Positions 32,163-41,486 of a stretch of 64,000 nt of DNA are shown here, piece by piece; position 1 is the stretch's first letter; every line of letters starts with the position of its first letter. Source of the DNA: Jiangella muralis. GTDB lineage: Bacteria > Actinomycetota > Actinomycetes > Jiangellales > Jiangellaceae. The translations under genes were made by a program, and so were the position numbers. The DNA lies in contig NZ_KQ434754.1 of the NCBI RefSeq assembly GCF_001270745.1, positions 315,792 through 379,791 on the forward strand. The letters are read 5' to 3'. The notes under the pieces were generated by a model, which saw only the letters and a list, made by a program, of their open reading frames with translations, did not search any database and was not told the DNA's origin.

Positions 32163-35057
32163 GTGGGCCGGGCGCGGCTTGAGGTCGCACTGCTGGGTCC
32201 GGTCGAGGTGCACCGCAACGGGGTCACGATCCCGGTGCCACCCGGCCGGCCTACTGTCATCCTCGCAGCTCTCGCCACCCGTCCCGGCTCCGTCGTCCCC
32301 GTCGACGCCCTCGCCGGCTGGCTCTGGCCCGACGACGAGCCGGTGCACCCGCGGGCGGCCATCCAGACCCACGTCGCGCGGCTGCGCGCGGCCCTCGGCG
32401 ACGGCTTCGTCCAGGCCGCCGGCGACGGCTACCGCCTCGACCTCCCGCCCGAGGCCGTCGACGTCAGCCGGTTCCGCGAGCTGGTCGCGGCCGGTCGCGA
32501 CGCCGAGGCTGCCACCGAGCTGACGCTGCTGCGCGAGGGCCTGGCGCTCTGGCGTGGTGAACCGCTGGCCGGGCTCAGCCCCGACGACCTCGAGAAGGCG
32601 ACCGCGCCGCTGCTGGTCGAGGAGCTGCTGTCGGCGACGGAGCGGATGAACGAGCTGCGGCTGCGGCTCGACCGCACCGACGAGGAGTTCGTGCCGTCGC
32701 TGCGCCGCCTGGTCGCGGCGCACCCGTGGCGGGAACGGCTCTGGGCGCAGCTCATGCTCGCGCTCTACCGCCAGGGCCGGCAGGGCGACGCGCTCGCGGC
32801 GTACCAGGAGGTCGTCACGGTGCTGCGGGACGAACTGGGCATCGATCCCGGTCCCGAGCTGACCGACCTGCACCGGCGCATCCTCGACACCGACCCGACG
32901 CTGCTGGCGGCGGCGGCCGGCGCGGACGCGGGCTCCGGTGCCGCCGCGGCGGCCGGTGCGGCGGCGCCCGTGCAGCGCCCGCCGGTGCAGCTGCCCCGGT
33001 CGACGGCGCAGTTCGTCGGCCGCGAGCACGAGATCGACCTGCTCGCGGCCGTGCTGTCGGAGAACCGGTCGTGGGCTCGGCTGGGACTGATCTCGGGGCC
33101 GGGCGGGTCGGGGAAGACCACGCTGGCCCTGCACGTCGGGCACGCGCTGCGCGAGGCGCACCCCGACGGCCAGCTGTTCGCGGAGCTGCGCGGGTCCACC
33201 GTCCCCGCCGACCCCGCCGAGGTGCTGGCCGAGTTCCTGCGCGCGCTGGCCACGCCCGAGGAGGAGATCCCGGCGACGCTGGACGAGCGGGCCGCGCTGT
33301 TCCGCTCCGCCTGCGCGCACCGCCGGCTGCTGGTGGTGCTCGACGACGCCAGCGACGCCGCTCAACTGACGCCGCTGCTGCCCGGCGCCGGTGGCTGCAG
33401 CGTGCTGGTGACCAGCCGGCCGCAGCTGAGCATGATCCCGGCCGACGTGCAGATCGACCTCGCGCTGTTCTCCGACGAGGACGCCTACGCGCTGCTGGAA
33501 TCGATGGTCGGCCCGGCCCGGCTGGCCGCCGAGCCCGACGCGACGGCGCTGGTCGTCAGCGCGTGCAAGGGGTCGCCGCTGGCGCTGCGGATCGCCGGCG
33601 GGCGGCTGGTCACCCGTCCGGCCTGGCCGATCGACCACTTCGCCGAGCGGCTGCTGACCAGCCGGCTGGACGAGCTGGAGATGGGCGACCTCAGCGTGCG
33701 GTCCATGCTGACGGCATCGGTACAGGGCCTGGACCCCGCCATCGCGTTCCGGTTCCGGCTGCTCGCGGCCGTCCCCGGTCCTGCCGTCGACGTCGAGACC
33801 GCGGCCGCCACCTGGGACGTCGGCGCCGACGACGCCCGTGGCGTGCTCGAGCATCTGGTCGACGTCCGGCTGATCGACTCCTCCGCGCCCGACGAGTACC
33901 GCTGGCACGACCTCGTCGACGACCATCTGCGCGCCGTCGCCGACACCCACCGCGTCATCGCCGCCCGCCGCCGCCTCGTCCGCTTCTACCTGCGCTGCCT
34001 GCACAACCTGTGGCCGGTGTTGCGGCCTGGCAGCGACGGCGTCGAACCCGGGTCGTGGTTCCCGCACGAGGTGGCCGGGCGCTCGTTCGCCGACCGCGCC
34101 GAGATCCACTCCTGGCTACACCCGCACACCGCGCTGATGACGTCGCTGGGCCTGGCCGGCCTGCACGCCGACCAGCAGGACGTCGTCGACGAGTCGGCCG
34201 CGCTGCTGCTGGCGCTGGCCCGGGCGCGGTACGAGTGCTGCCGCGAGGCGCACACCGAGGACCTCTCGCGGGCCGTGCTGGACGTCCCGGCCAAGCTCGG
34301 CGACCCGGTGCTGACGGCGCGCGCCTGGCACGCGCTGGCGCTGTCGCTGGGTGCGCAGAGCCGCCGGCAGGAGGCGCTGGAGGCCGGCGCCCGCGGCCTG
34401 GCCGTCCGCCGCGAGCTGGGCGACCGGTACGGCGAAGTGATCATGCTGCACAACATGGCCGTCTGGCACGAGCTGGACGGCCGGTACGACGAGGCGGCCG
34501 AGCTGTTCGAGCGGTGCGCCGAGGCCGACGACGTCCTGTCTCCGGAGGTCCGCCGGCGCTGCCGGCGTAACCTCGCCCACGTGCAGATCAGCCGGGGCCG
34601 CTTCGACGACGCGCGGCGCCACCTCGAGCTGACCGGCGCCGACCTCGGCGACGAGCCCGGCGTCGAGCTGTTCGACCAGCTGGTGGCGCTGGCGCACCTC
34701 GCGCTCGAGACCGGGGCTGACGACGACGCCGTGGCCGGGTTCCAGCGCGCCGTCACGGTCGCCGTCGAGCTGGGCTCGGTGCCGCTGCAGGCCACCGGAC
34801 TGGTCAAGGAGGCCAACGCGCTGCGCCGGGCCGGCCGCGACGGCGGCGGACCGGCCGCCCGGGCGGCGGCGCTGGCCCGCGAGGGCCACCTCACCGACGT
34901 CGAGGCCGAGGCGCTGGCCGAGCTGGGCCACAGCCGGGCCGACGCCGGCGACACCGAGACCGCCCGGACCCACTGGACCGCGGCGCTGCGGATCTTCGAG
35001 GCGCTCGGCTCGCCGCGCGCCACGGAGCTGCGCGACCTGGTGGCGGAGCGTCCGTGA
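32163..35057 (+). CDS. AfsR/SARP-type regulator with BTAD, NB-ARC and TPR domains (1)
   Basis: A regulator of about 964 residues. It has an OmpR-type winged helix (about 5-95), a BTAD helical domain (about 100-240), an NB-ARC ATPase with P-loop GPGGSGKTT and VVLDDASDA, and C-terminal TPR-like repeats. Large SARPs activate specialised metabolism or development genes. The GTG at 32163 follows GGAGGGG by 10 nt; ATG 32136 is an alternative without a ribosome site. It overlaps a paralog by GTGA, so the two are made together. Confidence 0.88.
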   Translation: MGRARLEVALLGPVEVHRNGVTIPVPPGRPTVILAALATRPGSVVPVDALAGWLWPDDEPVHPRAAIQTHVARLRAALGDGFVQAAGDGYRLDLPPEAVDVSRFRELVAAGRDAEAATELTLLREGLALWRGEPLAGLSPDDLEKATAPLLVEELLSATERMNELRLRLDRTDEEFVPSLRRLVAAHPWRERLWAQLMLALYRQGRQGDALAAYQEVVTVLRDELGIDPGPELTDLHRRILDTDPTLLAAAAGADAGSGAAAAAGAAAPVQRPPVQLPRSTAQFVGREHEIDLLAAVLSENRSWARLGLISGPGGSGKTTLALHVGHALREAHPDGQLFAELRGSTVPADPAEVLAEFLRALATPEEEIPATLDERAALFRSACAHRRLLVVLDDASDAAQLTPLLPGAGGCSVLVTSRPQLSMIPADVQIDLALFSDEDAYALLESMVGPARLAAEPDATALVVSACKGSPLALRIAGGRLVTRPAWPIDHFAERLLTSRLDELEMGDLSVRSMLTASVQGLDPAIAFRFRLLAAVPGPAVDVETAAATWDVGADDARGVLEHLVDVRLIDSSAPDEYRWHDLVDDHLRAVADTHRVIAARRRLVRFYLRCLHNLWPVLRPGSDGVEPGSWFPHEVAGRSFADRAEIHSWLHPHTALMTSLGLAGLHADQQDVVDESAALLLALARARYECCREAHTEDLSRAVLDVPAKLGDPVLTARAWHALALSLGAQSRRQEALEAGARGLAVRRELGDRYGEVIMLHNMAVWHELDGRYDEAAELFERCAEADDVLSPEVRRRCRRNLAHVQISRGRFDDARRHLELTGADLGDEPGVELFDQLVALAHLALETGADDDAVAGFQRAVTVAVELGSVPLQATGLVKEANALRRAGRDGGGPAARAAALAREGHLTDVEAEALAELGHSRADAGDTETARTHWTAALRIFEALGSPRATELRDLVAERP

Positions 35058-37996
35058 CCCACACCCGGGACCTCGAGGCCGGGCCGCAGGGCGGTCCGGG
35101 CGAGGTCGCGGTACCCGGCGCTCAGCTGGACATCCGGCTGCTCGGCGCGGTCGAGGTGCGCCGCGACGGCCAGCCGGTGCCGGTGCCGTCCGGTCGGCCC
35201 GCGGTGGTGCTCGCCGCGCTGGCGCTGCGTCCCGGCGGGGTCGTCTCGCACGGCACGCTGGCCCGGCTGCTCTGGCCCGACGCCCAGCCCGAGCACCCGC
35301 GGGCCGCGCTGCAGACGCACGTCACCCGGGTACGGGCGGTGCTCGGTCGCACCGCGGTCGAGTCGACCGGCGACGGCTACCGCCTCGACCTGCCGCCCGA
35401 CATCGTCGACGTGACACGGCTGCGCGGCCTGTCCGCGGCGGCCCGCGCCCTCGACGACCTCCCCGGGCGGCTGGCGCTGCTGGACCAGGCGCTGCTGCTG
35501 TGGCGGGGCAACCCGCTGGCCGGCCTCTGGCCCGACGTCCTGACCCGCCAGACGGCGCCGTCGCTGCTGGACGAGGTGCTGTCGGTGGCCGAGCGGGCGC
35601 ACGAGCTGCGGCTGGCGCTGCATGGTCCCGACGACGGCGTGATCCGGGAGCTGCGCGCGCTGGTGACGGCGTACCCGGAGCGCGAGCGCGCCGCCGGCCA
35701 GCTGATGATCGCGCTGTACCGCGAGGGCCGCCAGGGCGACGCGCTCGGCGTCTTCCACGGCACCGTCCAGGCGCTGCGTGCCGCCGGACGCCGTCCCGGC
35801 CCGGAGCTGGCCGCGCTGCACGCCCGGCTGCTGACCGGCGACGACCTCACCGCACCCGACCACGCCCGCGGCCCTTCGGCGGCGCCGTCCGCGCCGGCCG
35901 TCCCGCCGAGGCCGGCCGCACCCGTCGCCGTGGCCGCCGGCCCGGGCACCCGTCCGGCCCAGCTGCCGTCCCGGCCGTCGTCCTTCGTGGGCCGCGCCGC
36001 GGAGGTCGCCAGGCTCACCGCCGCCCTGCGCGACGACGCCGCGCCCGCGGGCCGCTGCCGGACGGTGGTCGTGTCCGGCCCCGGCGGCACCGGCAAGACG
36101 ACGCTGGCGCTGCGCGTGGCGCACGAGGTCCTCGACCGCTACCCCGACGGCCAGCTCTTCGCCGACCTCCGCACCAGCAGCGACACCCCCGGGTTCGGCA
36201 CCGACGCGCTGGCCGGGCTGCTGCGCGCGCTCGGCGTCGGCGGCCCGGACCTCCCGGCCTGCCCACAGGAGCGCGCGGAGCTGTTCCGCCGCCTGTGCAC
36301 CGGCCGCCGGCTGCTGGTGCTCATGGACGACGCCGACCCCGACACCGTCGGCTCGCTGCTGCCGGCGGAGTCCGGGTGCGCCGTCATCGTCACGAGCCGG
36401 CGCCGGATCCCGCGGCTGCCCGCCGACGCGCGGGCCGACCTCGGCATGTTCTCCGGGCCGGAGGCGCACGAGCTGCTGTCGTCCGTCGTCGGCGCGGACC
36501 GGCTGGCCGCCGAGCCCGGCGCCACGACCGCCGTCCTGGACCGGTGCGCGGGGTCGCCGCTGGCGGTGCGGATCGCGGCCGGGCGGCTGGCCACCCGCCC
36601 GGCGTGGCCGATCGAGCACTTCGCCGGGCGGCTGAGCGACGGCGACCGCCTCGGCGAGCTGCGGGCCGGCGGGCTGGCCGTCCGCGCGATGCTCGACGCC
36701 ACCTACGTCAGCCTGCAACCCGTGCAGGCGCAGCGGTACCGGCTGCTCGCGGCGCTGACCGGCGCCACGGTCGAGGCCGAGACCGCCGCCATCGTCTGGG
36801 AGGTCGACGTCGTCGAGGCACGGCGGCTGCTGGACCGGCTGGCCGACATCCGGCTGCTCGAACCCGCCCCCGGCGGCGGCTACGGCTGGCACGACCTCGT
36901 CGACGACCACATCCGCGCGGTGTCCGACCCCGTCGCGGCCGAGGCGGCGCGGCATCGACTGCTCGGGCACCTGCTGTTGACGCTGCGCAACGCCCGGCTG
37001 CGGCTGCGTCCCGCCGACAGCGTGCCCGGCGTGCCGGAACCGCCGGAGGACTGCCCGCCCGGACGCCCGTTCGCCGACCGGTGCGAGATCCACGCCTGGC
37101 TGCACCCGCGCCGCACCCAGCTGATCGCGCTGGCCCGGGCCGAGCTGGCCGGCGGCGAGTACCCGGCCGTCGACCACGCGGCCGGGCTGCTGGTCCTGCT
37201 CGACGCGGTCGCGCGCGAGTGCTGCGACAGCGGCGACGACGAGGAGGCGGCGCGGACGGTGCTCGCCGCGGCCACGCCGCCGTCCGATTCTGCCTCTCCC
37301 TCGTGGGGCTCGTCCCAGCCGGGGACCTCGCGGTCGGCCGGGGTGCAGCCCGGCATCATCGCGGCCGCGTGGACGAACCTGACACTGACCCTCGCCGCCC
37401 AGCACCGGCTGGACGAGGCGGTCGCGGCCGCCGACCACGCCATCCGGCTCCGCCGCGAGCTGGGCGACCGGTACGGCGAGCTGATCATGTTCGAGAACCA
37501 GGCCTGCATCCACGTCGAGGCGGGCCGCCACCAGGACGCCGTCGACGTCATCGCCGCCTGCGTGGCCGACCGCGAGTTCCTGTCGGCCCAGGTCCGCGCT
37601 CGCTGCCTGCGCACCCGTGCCCGGGCGCACGCCGGCCTCGGCCGCTGTGCCGACGCCCGCGCCGACCTCGCCGCCGCGGACGCTGTCGAGACCCCCGCTC
37701 CGGTGTCCTACGACGCGCACTACGCCGCGGCGGTGACGACGGCCATGCACCGGGCCGCCGGCGACCGTGCCGAGGCGCTGCGATCCAGCCGGCGCGCCGT
37801 CGAGATCGCCGTCGCCCTCGGCTCGACGTGGATGCGGGCGCTGTCGCTCCTGGACACCGCGCGGACGCTGCGCCACTTCGGCGCCGATGGGCGCCAGGCC
37901 GCCGCCGACGCCGTCGTCGTCGCCGTCGAGAACCGGCACGTGCGGCTGGCCGCGGAGGCCCGGGCGGAGCTGACGCTGGCCGGCGCCGGACGCTGA
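35054..37996 (+). CDS. AfsR/SARP-type regulator with BTAD, NB-ARC and TPR domains (2)
   Basis: A 980-residue paralog of the preceding gene with the same order of domains: winged helix (about 28-115), BTAD, NB-ARC (P-loop GPGGTGKTT, LVLMDDADPD) and TPR-like repeats. A Ser/Pro insert (PPSDSASPSWGSSQPGTS) at about residue 745 is absent from the first copy. The GTG start overlaps the previous stop. A tandem duplication is likely, and the products could form heteromers. A secreted protease gene follows 218 bases downstream and may be a target. Confidence 0.9.
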   Translation: MTHTRDLEAGPQGGPGEVAVPGAQLDIRLLGAVEVRRDGQPVPVPSGRPAVVLAALALRPGGVVSHGTLARLLWPDAQPEHPRAALQTHVTRVRAVLGRTAVESTGDGYRLDLPPDIVDVTRLRGLSAAARALDDLPGRLALLDQALLLWRGNPLAGLWPDVLTRQTAPSLLDEVLSVAERAHELRLALHGPDDGVIRELRALVTAYPERERAAGQLMIALYREGRQGDALGVFHGTVQALRAAGRRPGPELAALHARLLTGDDLTAPDHARGPSAAPSAPAVPPRPAAPVAVAAGPGTRPAQLPSRPSSFVGRAAEVARLTAALRDDAAPAGRCRTVVVSGPGGTGKTTLALRVAHEVLDRYPDGQLFADLRTSSDTPGFGTDALAGLLRALGVGGPDLPACPQERAELFRRLCTGRRLLVLMDDADPDTVGSLLPAESGCAVIVTSRRRIPRLPADARADLGMFSGPEAHELLSSVVGADRLAAEPGATTAVLDRCAGSPLAVRIAAGRLATRPAWPIEHFAGRLSDGDRLGELRAGGLAVRAMLDATYVSLQPVQAQRYRLLAALTGATVEAETAAIVWEVDVVEARRLLDRLADIRLLEPAPGGGYGWHDLVDDHIRAVSDPVAAEAARHRLLGHLLLTLRNARLRLRPADSVPGVPEPPEDCPPGRPFADRCEIHAWLHPRRTQLIALARAELAGGEYPAVDHAAGLLVLLDAVARECCDSGDDEEAARTVLAAATPPSDSASPSWGSSQPGTSRSAGVQPGIIAAAWTNLTLTLAAQHRLDEAVAAADHAIRLRRELGDRYGELIMFENQACIHVEAGRHQDAVDVIAACVADREFLSAQVRARCLRTRARAHAGLGRCADARADLAAADAVETPAPVSYDAHYAAAVTTAMHRAAGDRAEALRSSRRAVEIAVALGSTWMRALSLLDTARTLRHFGADGRQAAADAVVVAVENRHVRLAAEARAELTLAGAGR

Positions 37997-38001
37997 CCCG
38001 G

Positions 38002-38028
38002 CCTTGTCCGGATTTGCTCCGACAAAGG
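38002..38028 (+). terminator. Hairpin after the tandem BTAD regulators
   Basis: TTGTCCGGA / TCCGACAA pair with one bulged C, extended by CC/GG, six bases past the second regulator's stop. The following 180 bases before the protease include an unusually AT-rich stretch (about 38038-38070) that probably holds promoter or control sites. Confidence 0.5.
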
Positions 38029-38214
38029 ACGGCTCCTTGTTATTCGGGAGAATTATTCCGCGAATTCATTGTGACCACTTGGCGATGACGCTGTCACGTC
38101 GCGGCTGTCTTGTGTAACGTGATCTCGCCCGGGTTTCCGCACGTCAGGCGCCAGATTGCGACTGAATGGGCGATTCTGGGCAACGCCATGTCAAGTGGAG
38201 TATTTGGAGAATTT

Positions 38215-40443
38215 GTGAGCGCAATGCTGCCGCGTCGGCGAGGCGCGGCACGGTTCGCCGGGGTTCTCGTCGCCTCGGCCGTGGTGAGTGGTGGCGTCTT
38301 CGCCTCCAGCGCCGTGGCCCAGGCCGACGACCAGATCCCGGTGACCGTCCCGACCTTCGCCGCCGACGACTTCATCGAGCTGGCAGCGCAGCTGCCGGCC
38401 ACTCTGCGAGAGGCGATCGAGCGCGATCTCGGCGTCGCTCCCGAGCAGTACCTGGCCAACGCCGAGCGGGCTCGTGCCGCCTCCGACGCTGCCACCGTGC
38501 TGCGCGACCAGGGCGTCGACGTTCTCGGCGCCTCGATCGACGGCCAGACCGTCACTATCAATGTCGGCAGCGACTCAGACGCCGCTGCCGTCGAAGCCAC
38601 CGGCGCCCAGGTCGTCGTCGGTCCGCTGGACGCTCTGAACACCGAGCGTGAGGTCCAGCCGGCCCGCGACCACAAGGGCGGCTACGGCTACGCCTACCAG
38701 ATCAGCGAGCCCGACGAGACCGGCTCGTACGACCTCAGCCGCTGCTCGGTCGGGTTCAGCGGCTACGACCCCGACGGCAACTCGCGGTACCTCACCGCGG
38801 GCCACTGCGGCGTCGACGAAGCCACCGGCGAGCAGTTCACCTACCCGGTGCACCACATCGAGCTCGACGCCCCGATCTGGGCCACCGAGGACTGGGCGGC
38901 GGAGTTCCCCGGCCCCGACCTCGGCGAGTTCGTGCCGGGTGCGTTCCACTACGGCAACGAGCACGACGGTGGTCTGGTCGACATCACCAACTCCGAGTGG
39001 ACCGGGGTTCCGCAGGTCGCCGGCTGGGGTGGCGGCTCGGGCGCGCCCGACGACGCCTCGGTCACGATCCGCGGCCCGATCGAGGCCGTCGCCGGCGCCC
39101 AGGCCTGCAAGTCCGGCGCCACCTCGGGCTGGACCTGCGGCGAGGTGCTGGTCCCGGTGCAGAGCACGCCGGTCGGTGAGCAGGACGTCACCGGCTTCAT
39201 CTTCAACGCCTGCATGCTGGGCGGTGACAGCGGCGGCTCGATCGTCGTCGGCAACTACGCCCTGGGCGTGAACTCCGGCTCGACGCACGACGGCCGGACC
39301 GACTGCGACAGCTGGAACCCGGCGCAGGAGCCCAACAGCGACGGCGACTTCAGCATCGGCTACTCGCTGGCCACCGGCCAGTACAACGCGCTGTCGCTGC
39401 TGGGCGCCGAGTGGGAGCTGGCGGTCGCCGTCGCGACCCCGGTCGTCACCTCGCCCGAGGACGGCGGTGAGACCGGCCCGCGGCCGTCGTTCACCGGCAC
39501 CGTCGAGGGCGCCCGCTCGACCCACAAGGTCAGCGTGGTCGTCGACGGCGAGAACACCTACGAGGGGCGCATCAACGACGACGGCACGTTCTCCGTCGCC
39601 GTCACCGACGACCTCGCCCCGGGTGAGCACACCTACGAGGTCACCGCCTCGTACGGCAACTTCTCCCGGTCTGAGACCGCCGAGGGCAGCTTCACCTCGA
39701 CCGAGGTGCAGGCCGAGGCCCTCACGGTCGCGTCGCCCACCGACGGCCAGACCACCGGCAACGCCCGGCCGAGCTTCACCGGCACCGGCCAGCCCGGCGC
39801 CACGGTCACCCTGACCGTCGGCGACGAGACGTTCGGCGAGGCCACCGTCGGCGACGACGGCAGCTGGACCATCGACCCGTCGGCGGACCTGCCGGTCGGC
39901 GAGCGGTTCGACGCCACCGTCACGCAGTCCTTCGAGGGCGACAGCCAGACCGTCACGGTGGCCGGACTCGGCATCACCGTGCCGGCGGTCACCATCGCCG
40001 AGCCGGAGGACGGCGCCACCGTCACCGGCGACGTCGCGTTCAACGGCACCGTGTACCCGGGTGCCGAGCTGACGCTGGCGATCGAAGGCACCGTCACCGA
40101 GTCGTCGGAGCGGGCTCAGACCGCCGCCGACGAGTGGGCCGGCGAGCTGGAGATCGGCGAGGACGGCGCCTGGACGTTCACCCCGGCCGAGGCCCTGGAG
40201 AACGGCGAGTACACGCTCACCGCCTCCGCGGCCGTCGAGGGCGGCGACCCGGAGCTGACCGCGTCCGAGACCTCGGTCTCCTTCACCGTCGCAGCCGGCG
40301 ACGACGAGGGCGACGAGGACGGCGACGCGCTGCCCGACACCGGTTCGTCCAACGTCTGGATGATCGTGGTCGGCGTCGCGCTGCTCGCCCTGGGCGGCGC
40401 CGCGATCGCGATCCGCGCCCGGCGCAACGGCACCACCGCCTGA
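38215..40443 (+). CDS. Cell-wall-anchored serine protease with Ig-like repeats
   Basis: A secreted protein of about 742 residues. It has a signal peptide (LPRRRGAARFAGVLVASAVV), a probable pro-region to about residue 155, and an S1E-type trypsin-fold protease with His197 (LTAGHCG), Asp256 (GLVDITN) and Ser339 (GGDSGGS), plus cysteine pairs like alpha-lytic protease. Three Ig-like repeats, an acidic linker, sorting signal LPDTG, a membrane helix and a basic tail (RARRNG) follow. GTG 38215 has GGAGA 6 nt upstream. A sortase should link it to the wall; none is in the window. Confidence 0.9.
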   Translation: MSAMLPRRRGAARFAGVLVASAVVSGGVFASSAVAQADDQIPVTVPTFAADDFIELAAQLPATLREAIERDLGVAPEQYLANAERARAASDAATVLRDQGVDVLGASIDGQTVTINVGSDSDAAAVEATGAQVVVGPLDALNTEREVQPARDHKGGYGYAYQISEPDETGSYDLSRCSVGFSGYDPDGNSRYLTAGHCGVDEATGEQFTYPVHHIELDAPIWATEDWAAEFPGPDLGEFVPGAFHYGNEHDGGLVDITNSEWTGVPQVAGWGGGSGAPDDASVTIRGPIEAVAGAQACKSGATSGWTCGEVLVPVQSTPVGEQDVTGFIFNACMLGGDSGGSIVVGNYALGVNSGSTHDGRTDCDSWNPAQEPNSDGDFSIGYSLATGQYNALSLLGAEWELAVAVATPVVTSPEDGGETGPRPSFTGTVEGARSTHKVSVVVDGENTYEGRINDDGTFSVAVTDDLAPGEHTYEVTASYGNFSRSETAEGSFTSTEVQAEALTVASPTDGQTTGNARPSFTGTGQPGATVTLTVGDETFGEATVGDDGSWTIDPSADLPVGERFDATVTQSFEGDSQTVTVAGLGITVPAVTIAEPEDGATVTGDVAFNGTVYPGAELTLAIEGTVTESSERAQTAADEWAGELEIGEDGAWTFTPAEALENGEYTLTASAAVEGGDPELTASETSVSFTVAAGDDEGDEDGDALPDTGSSNVWMIVVGVALLALGGAAIAIRARRNGTTA

Positions 40444-40457
40444 CGTCAGTCAGACCG

Positions 40458-40494
40458 CGGCCCCGGCCCCCGCAACCCGCGGGGACCGGGGCCG
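40458..40494 (+). terminator. Terminator after the protease gene
   Basis: CGGCCCCGG / CCGGGGCCG outer arms plus an inner CCCCCGC / GCGGGG pairing, followed by TTT. A strong intrinsic-type terminator 14 nt past the stop. Confidence 0.85.
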
Positions 40495-40524
40495 TTTCCG
40501 TGCTGACCAGCAGTGAATGCGTGA

Positions 40525-40543
40525 TGAAAGCGATCTGAAAGCG
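40525..40543 (+). promoter_or_regulatory. Direct repeat TGAAAGCG with 11-bp period
   Basis: Two identical TGAAAGCG octamers start at 40525 and 40536, one helical turn apart, the geometry used by OmpR/PhoB-type response regulators. They lie just upstream of a possible -10 (TAGTGT, 40552) and of the candidate small RNA. Confidence 0.5.
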
Positions 40544-40551
40544 GGGCTCCC

Positions 40552-40690
40552 TAGTGTTTGAGCCAGCGCAGGACACGAGGTAGTCCTCCACCGCCTCGGT
40601 TCCCGCGCTCGCCCACGGGCGCTTCCACGGGGGAGCTGTCCCGGATATAGACCGGCCCCGCAGGTCCGTGCCCGGCCTGCGGGGCCGCCT
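40552..40690 (+). ncRNA. Candidate small RNA with its own terminator
   Basis: About 130 bases without a plausible reading frame sit between the protease terminator and the convergent DUF1707 gene. They end in a perfect 11-bp stem GGCCCCGCAGG / CCTGCGGGGCC (40654-40686). An inner GCCC-AC-GGGC hairpin is near 40612. Having a control repeat in front and a separate terminator behind suggests an independent transcript. It does not clearly match a family I know. Confidence 0.4.
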
Positions 40691-40759
40691 TATGTCCACC
40701 GACGGGCGGTCCGCCGCCGTCCGGGCACCGTGCCCACTGGGGCTTGGCGCCGCGCGCCG

Positions 40760-41443
40760 TCACTCCGCGCGCTTGGCCACCTTCTTCGCCTGCTTCAGCG
40801 GCAGGTCCTTGGTCTCCTCCGGCAGTCGCCACACGTCGATGCCGCCCATGAGGTTGTACGCGAGGATCTTGATCCGCGGCGCCCCCGCTCGAGCCGGCCG
40901 CCGGCTGCCGCGCTCGCCCGTCCCGCCCATCAGCGAGAAACCGCCGACCTCGACGTCGATGGTGTCGGGCACGTAGACATCGATGCCGCCCATGACCGTG
41001 ATCGCGACGATCGTCGTGTCGTCGGAGTCGAGCTCGGCGTGGCGCAGGTCGATGTCGTGGCCGCCCATGACGGCGACCGCGTTGATGCGCTCGGCCGCCC
41101 GCCACCGGCCGCGCTTCTCCGTCCCGCCCATGAACGCGACGATCCACTTGGTCGTGGAGGGGCGCTGGCCGGAGTCGCGGCGCACGACCGGACTCGCGCT
41201 GGCCGCCGGCAGCAGCCCGCCCGACCCCGGCAGGTCCGCCGTCAGCCGGGCGAGGTCGTCCCTGGTGACGGATCGGTAGGCCAGCCCGATGCGCTCCTCG
41301 AGCTCGGCCAGCGTGAGCCGGCCGGTCGTGGCGTGCTCCGACAACGCCTGAACGACCTGCTCGCGCTCGTCGTCGGAGGCGCGGACGCCGGGCAGGACGT
41401 GCGGCTCCGGCGGCTGGTCGGTCGGTTCGGGCGGGGTCGTCAT
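40760..41443 (-). CDS. DUF1707 / LiaF-like wall-stress response protein
   Basis: A 227-residue protein. The N-terminal DUF1707 helical domain (VRASDDEREQVVQALSEHATTGRL) is followed by a C-terminal right-handed beta repeat with four MGG-type turns (FMGGTEKRG, VMGGHDIDL, VMGGIDVYVP, LMGGIDVW), like the C-terminal part of LiaF-type cell-wall-active antibiotic response proteins. No membrane helix is seen. The role is probably in envelope stress, but the evidence is from similarity only. Confidence 0.85.
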   Translation of the reverse strand: MTTPPEPTDQPPEPHVLPGVRASDDEREQVVQALSEHATTGRLTLAELEERIGLAYRSVTRDDLARLTADLPGSGGLLPAASASPVVRRDSGQRPSTTKWIVAFMGGTEKRGRWRAAERINAVAVMGGHDIDLRHAELDSDDTTIVAITVMGGIDVYVPDTIDVEVGGFSLMGGTGERGSRRPARAGAPRIKILAYNLMGGIDVWRLPEETKDLPLKQAKKVAKRAE

Positions 41444-41486
41444 ACCGGCCAGGCTAATGCCGCGAGCCAGCGCCGTCGTCCACCGC

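Noticed and set aside
33986-37939. 1317-codon open frame on the minus strand opposite the tandem BTAD genes
   Set aside because: Low-complexity translation with no motif; the plus strand encodes two complete NB-ARC regulators in the same region.
40552-40690. Known actinobacterial 6C RNA
   Set aside because: CCTCC and GGGGGA stretches are present, but the two C-rich hairpin loops that define 6C RNA are not evident, so it is reported only as an unassigned candidate.
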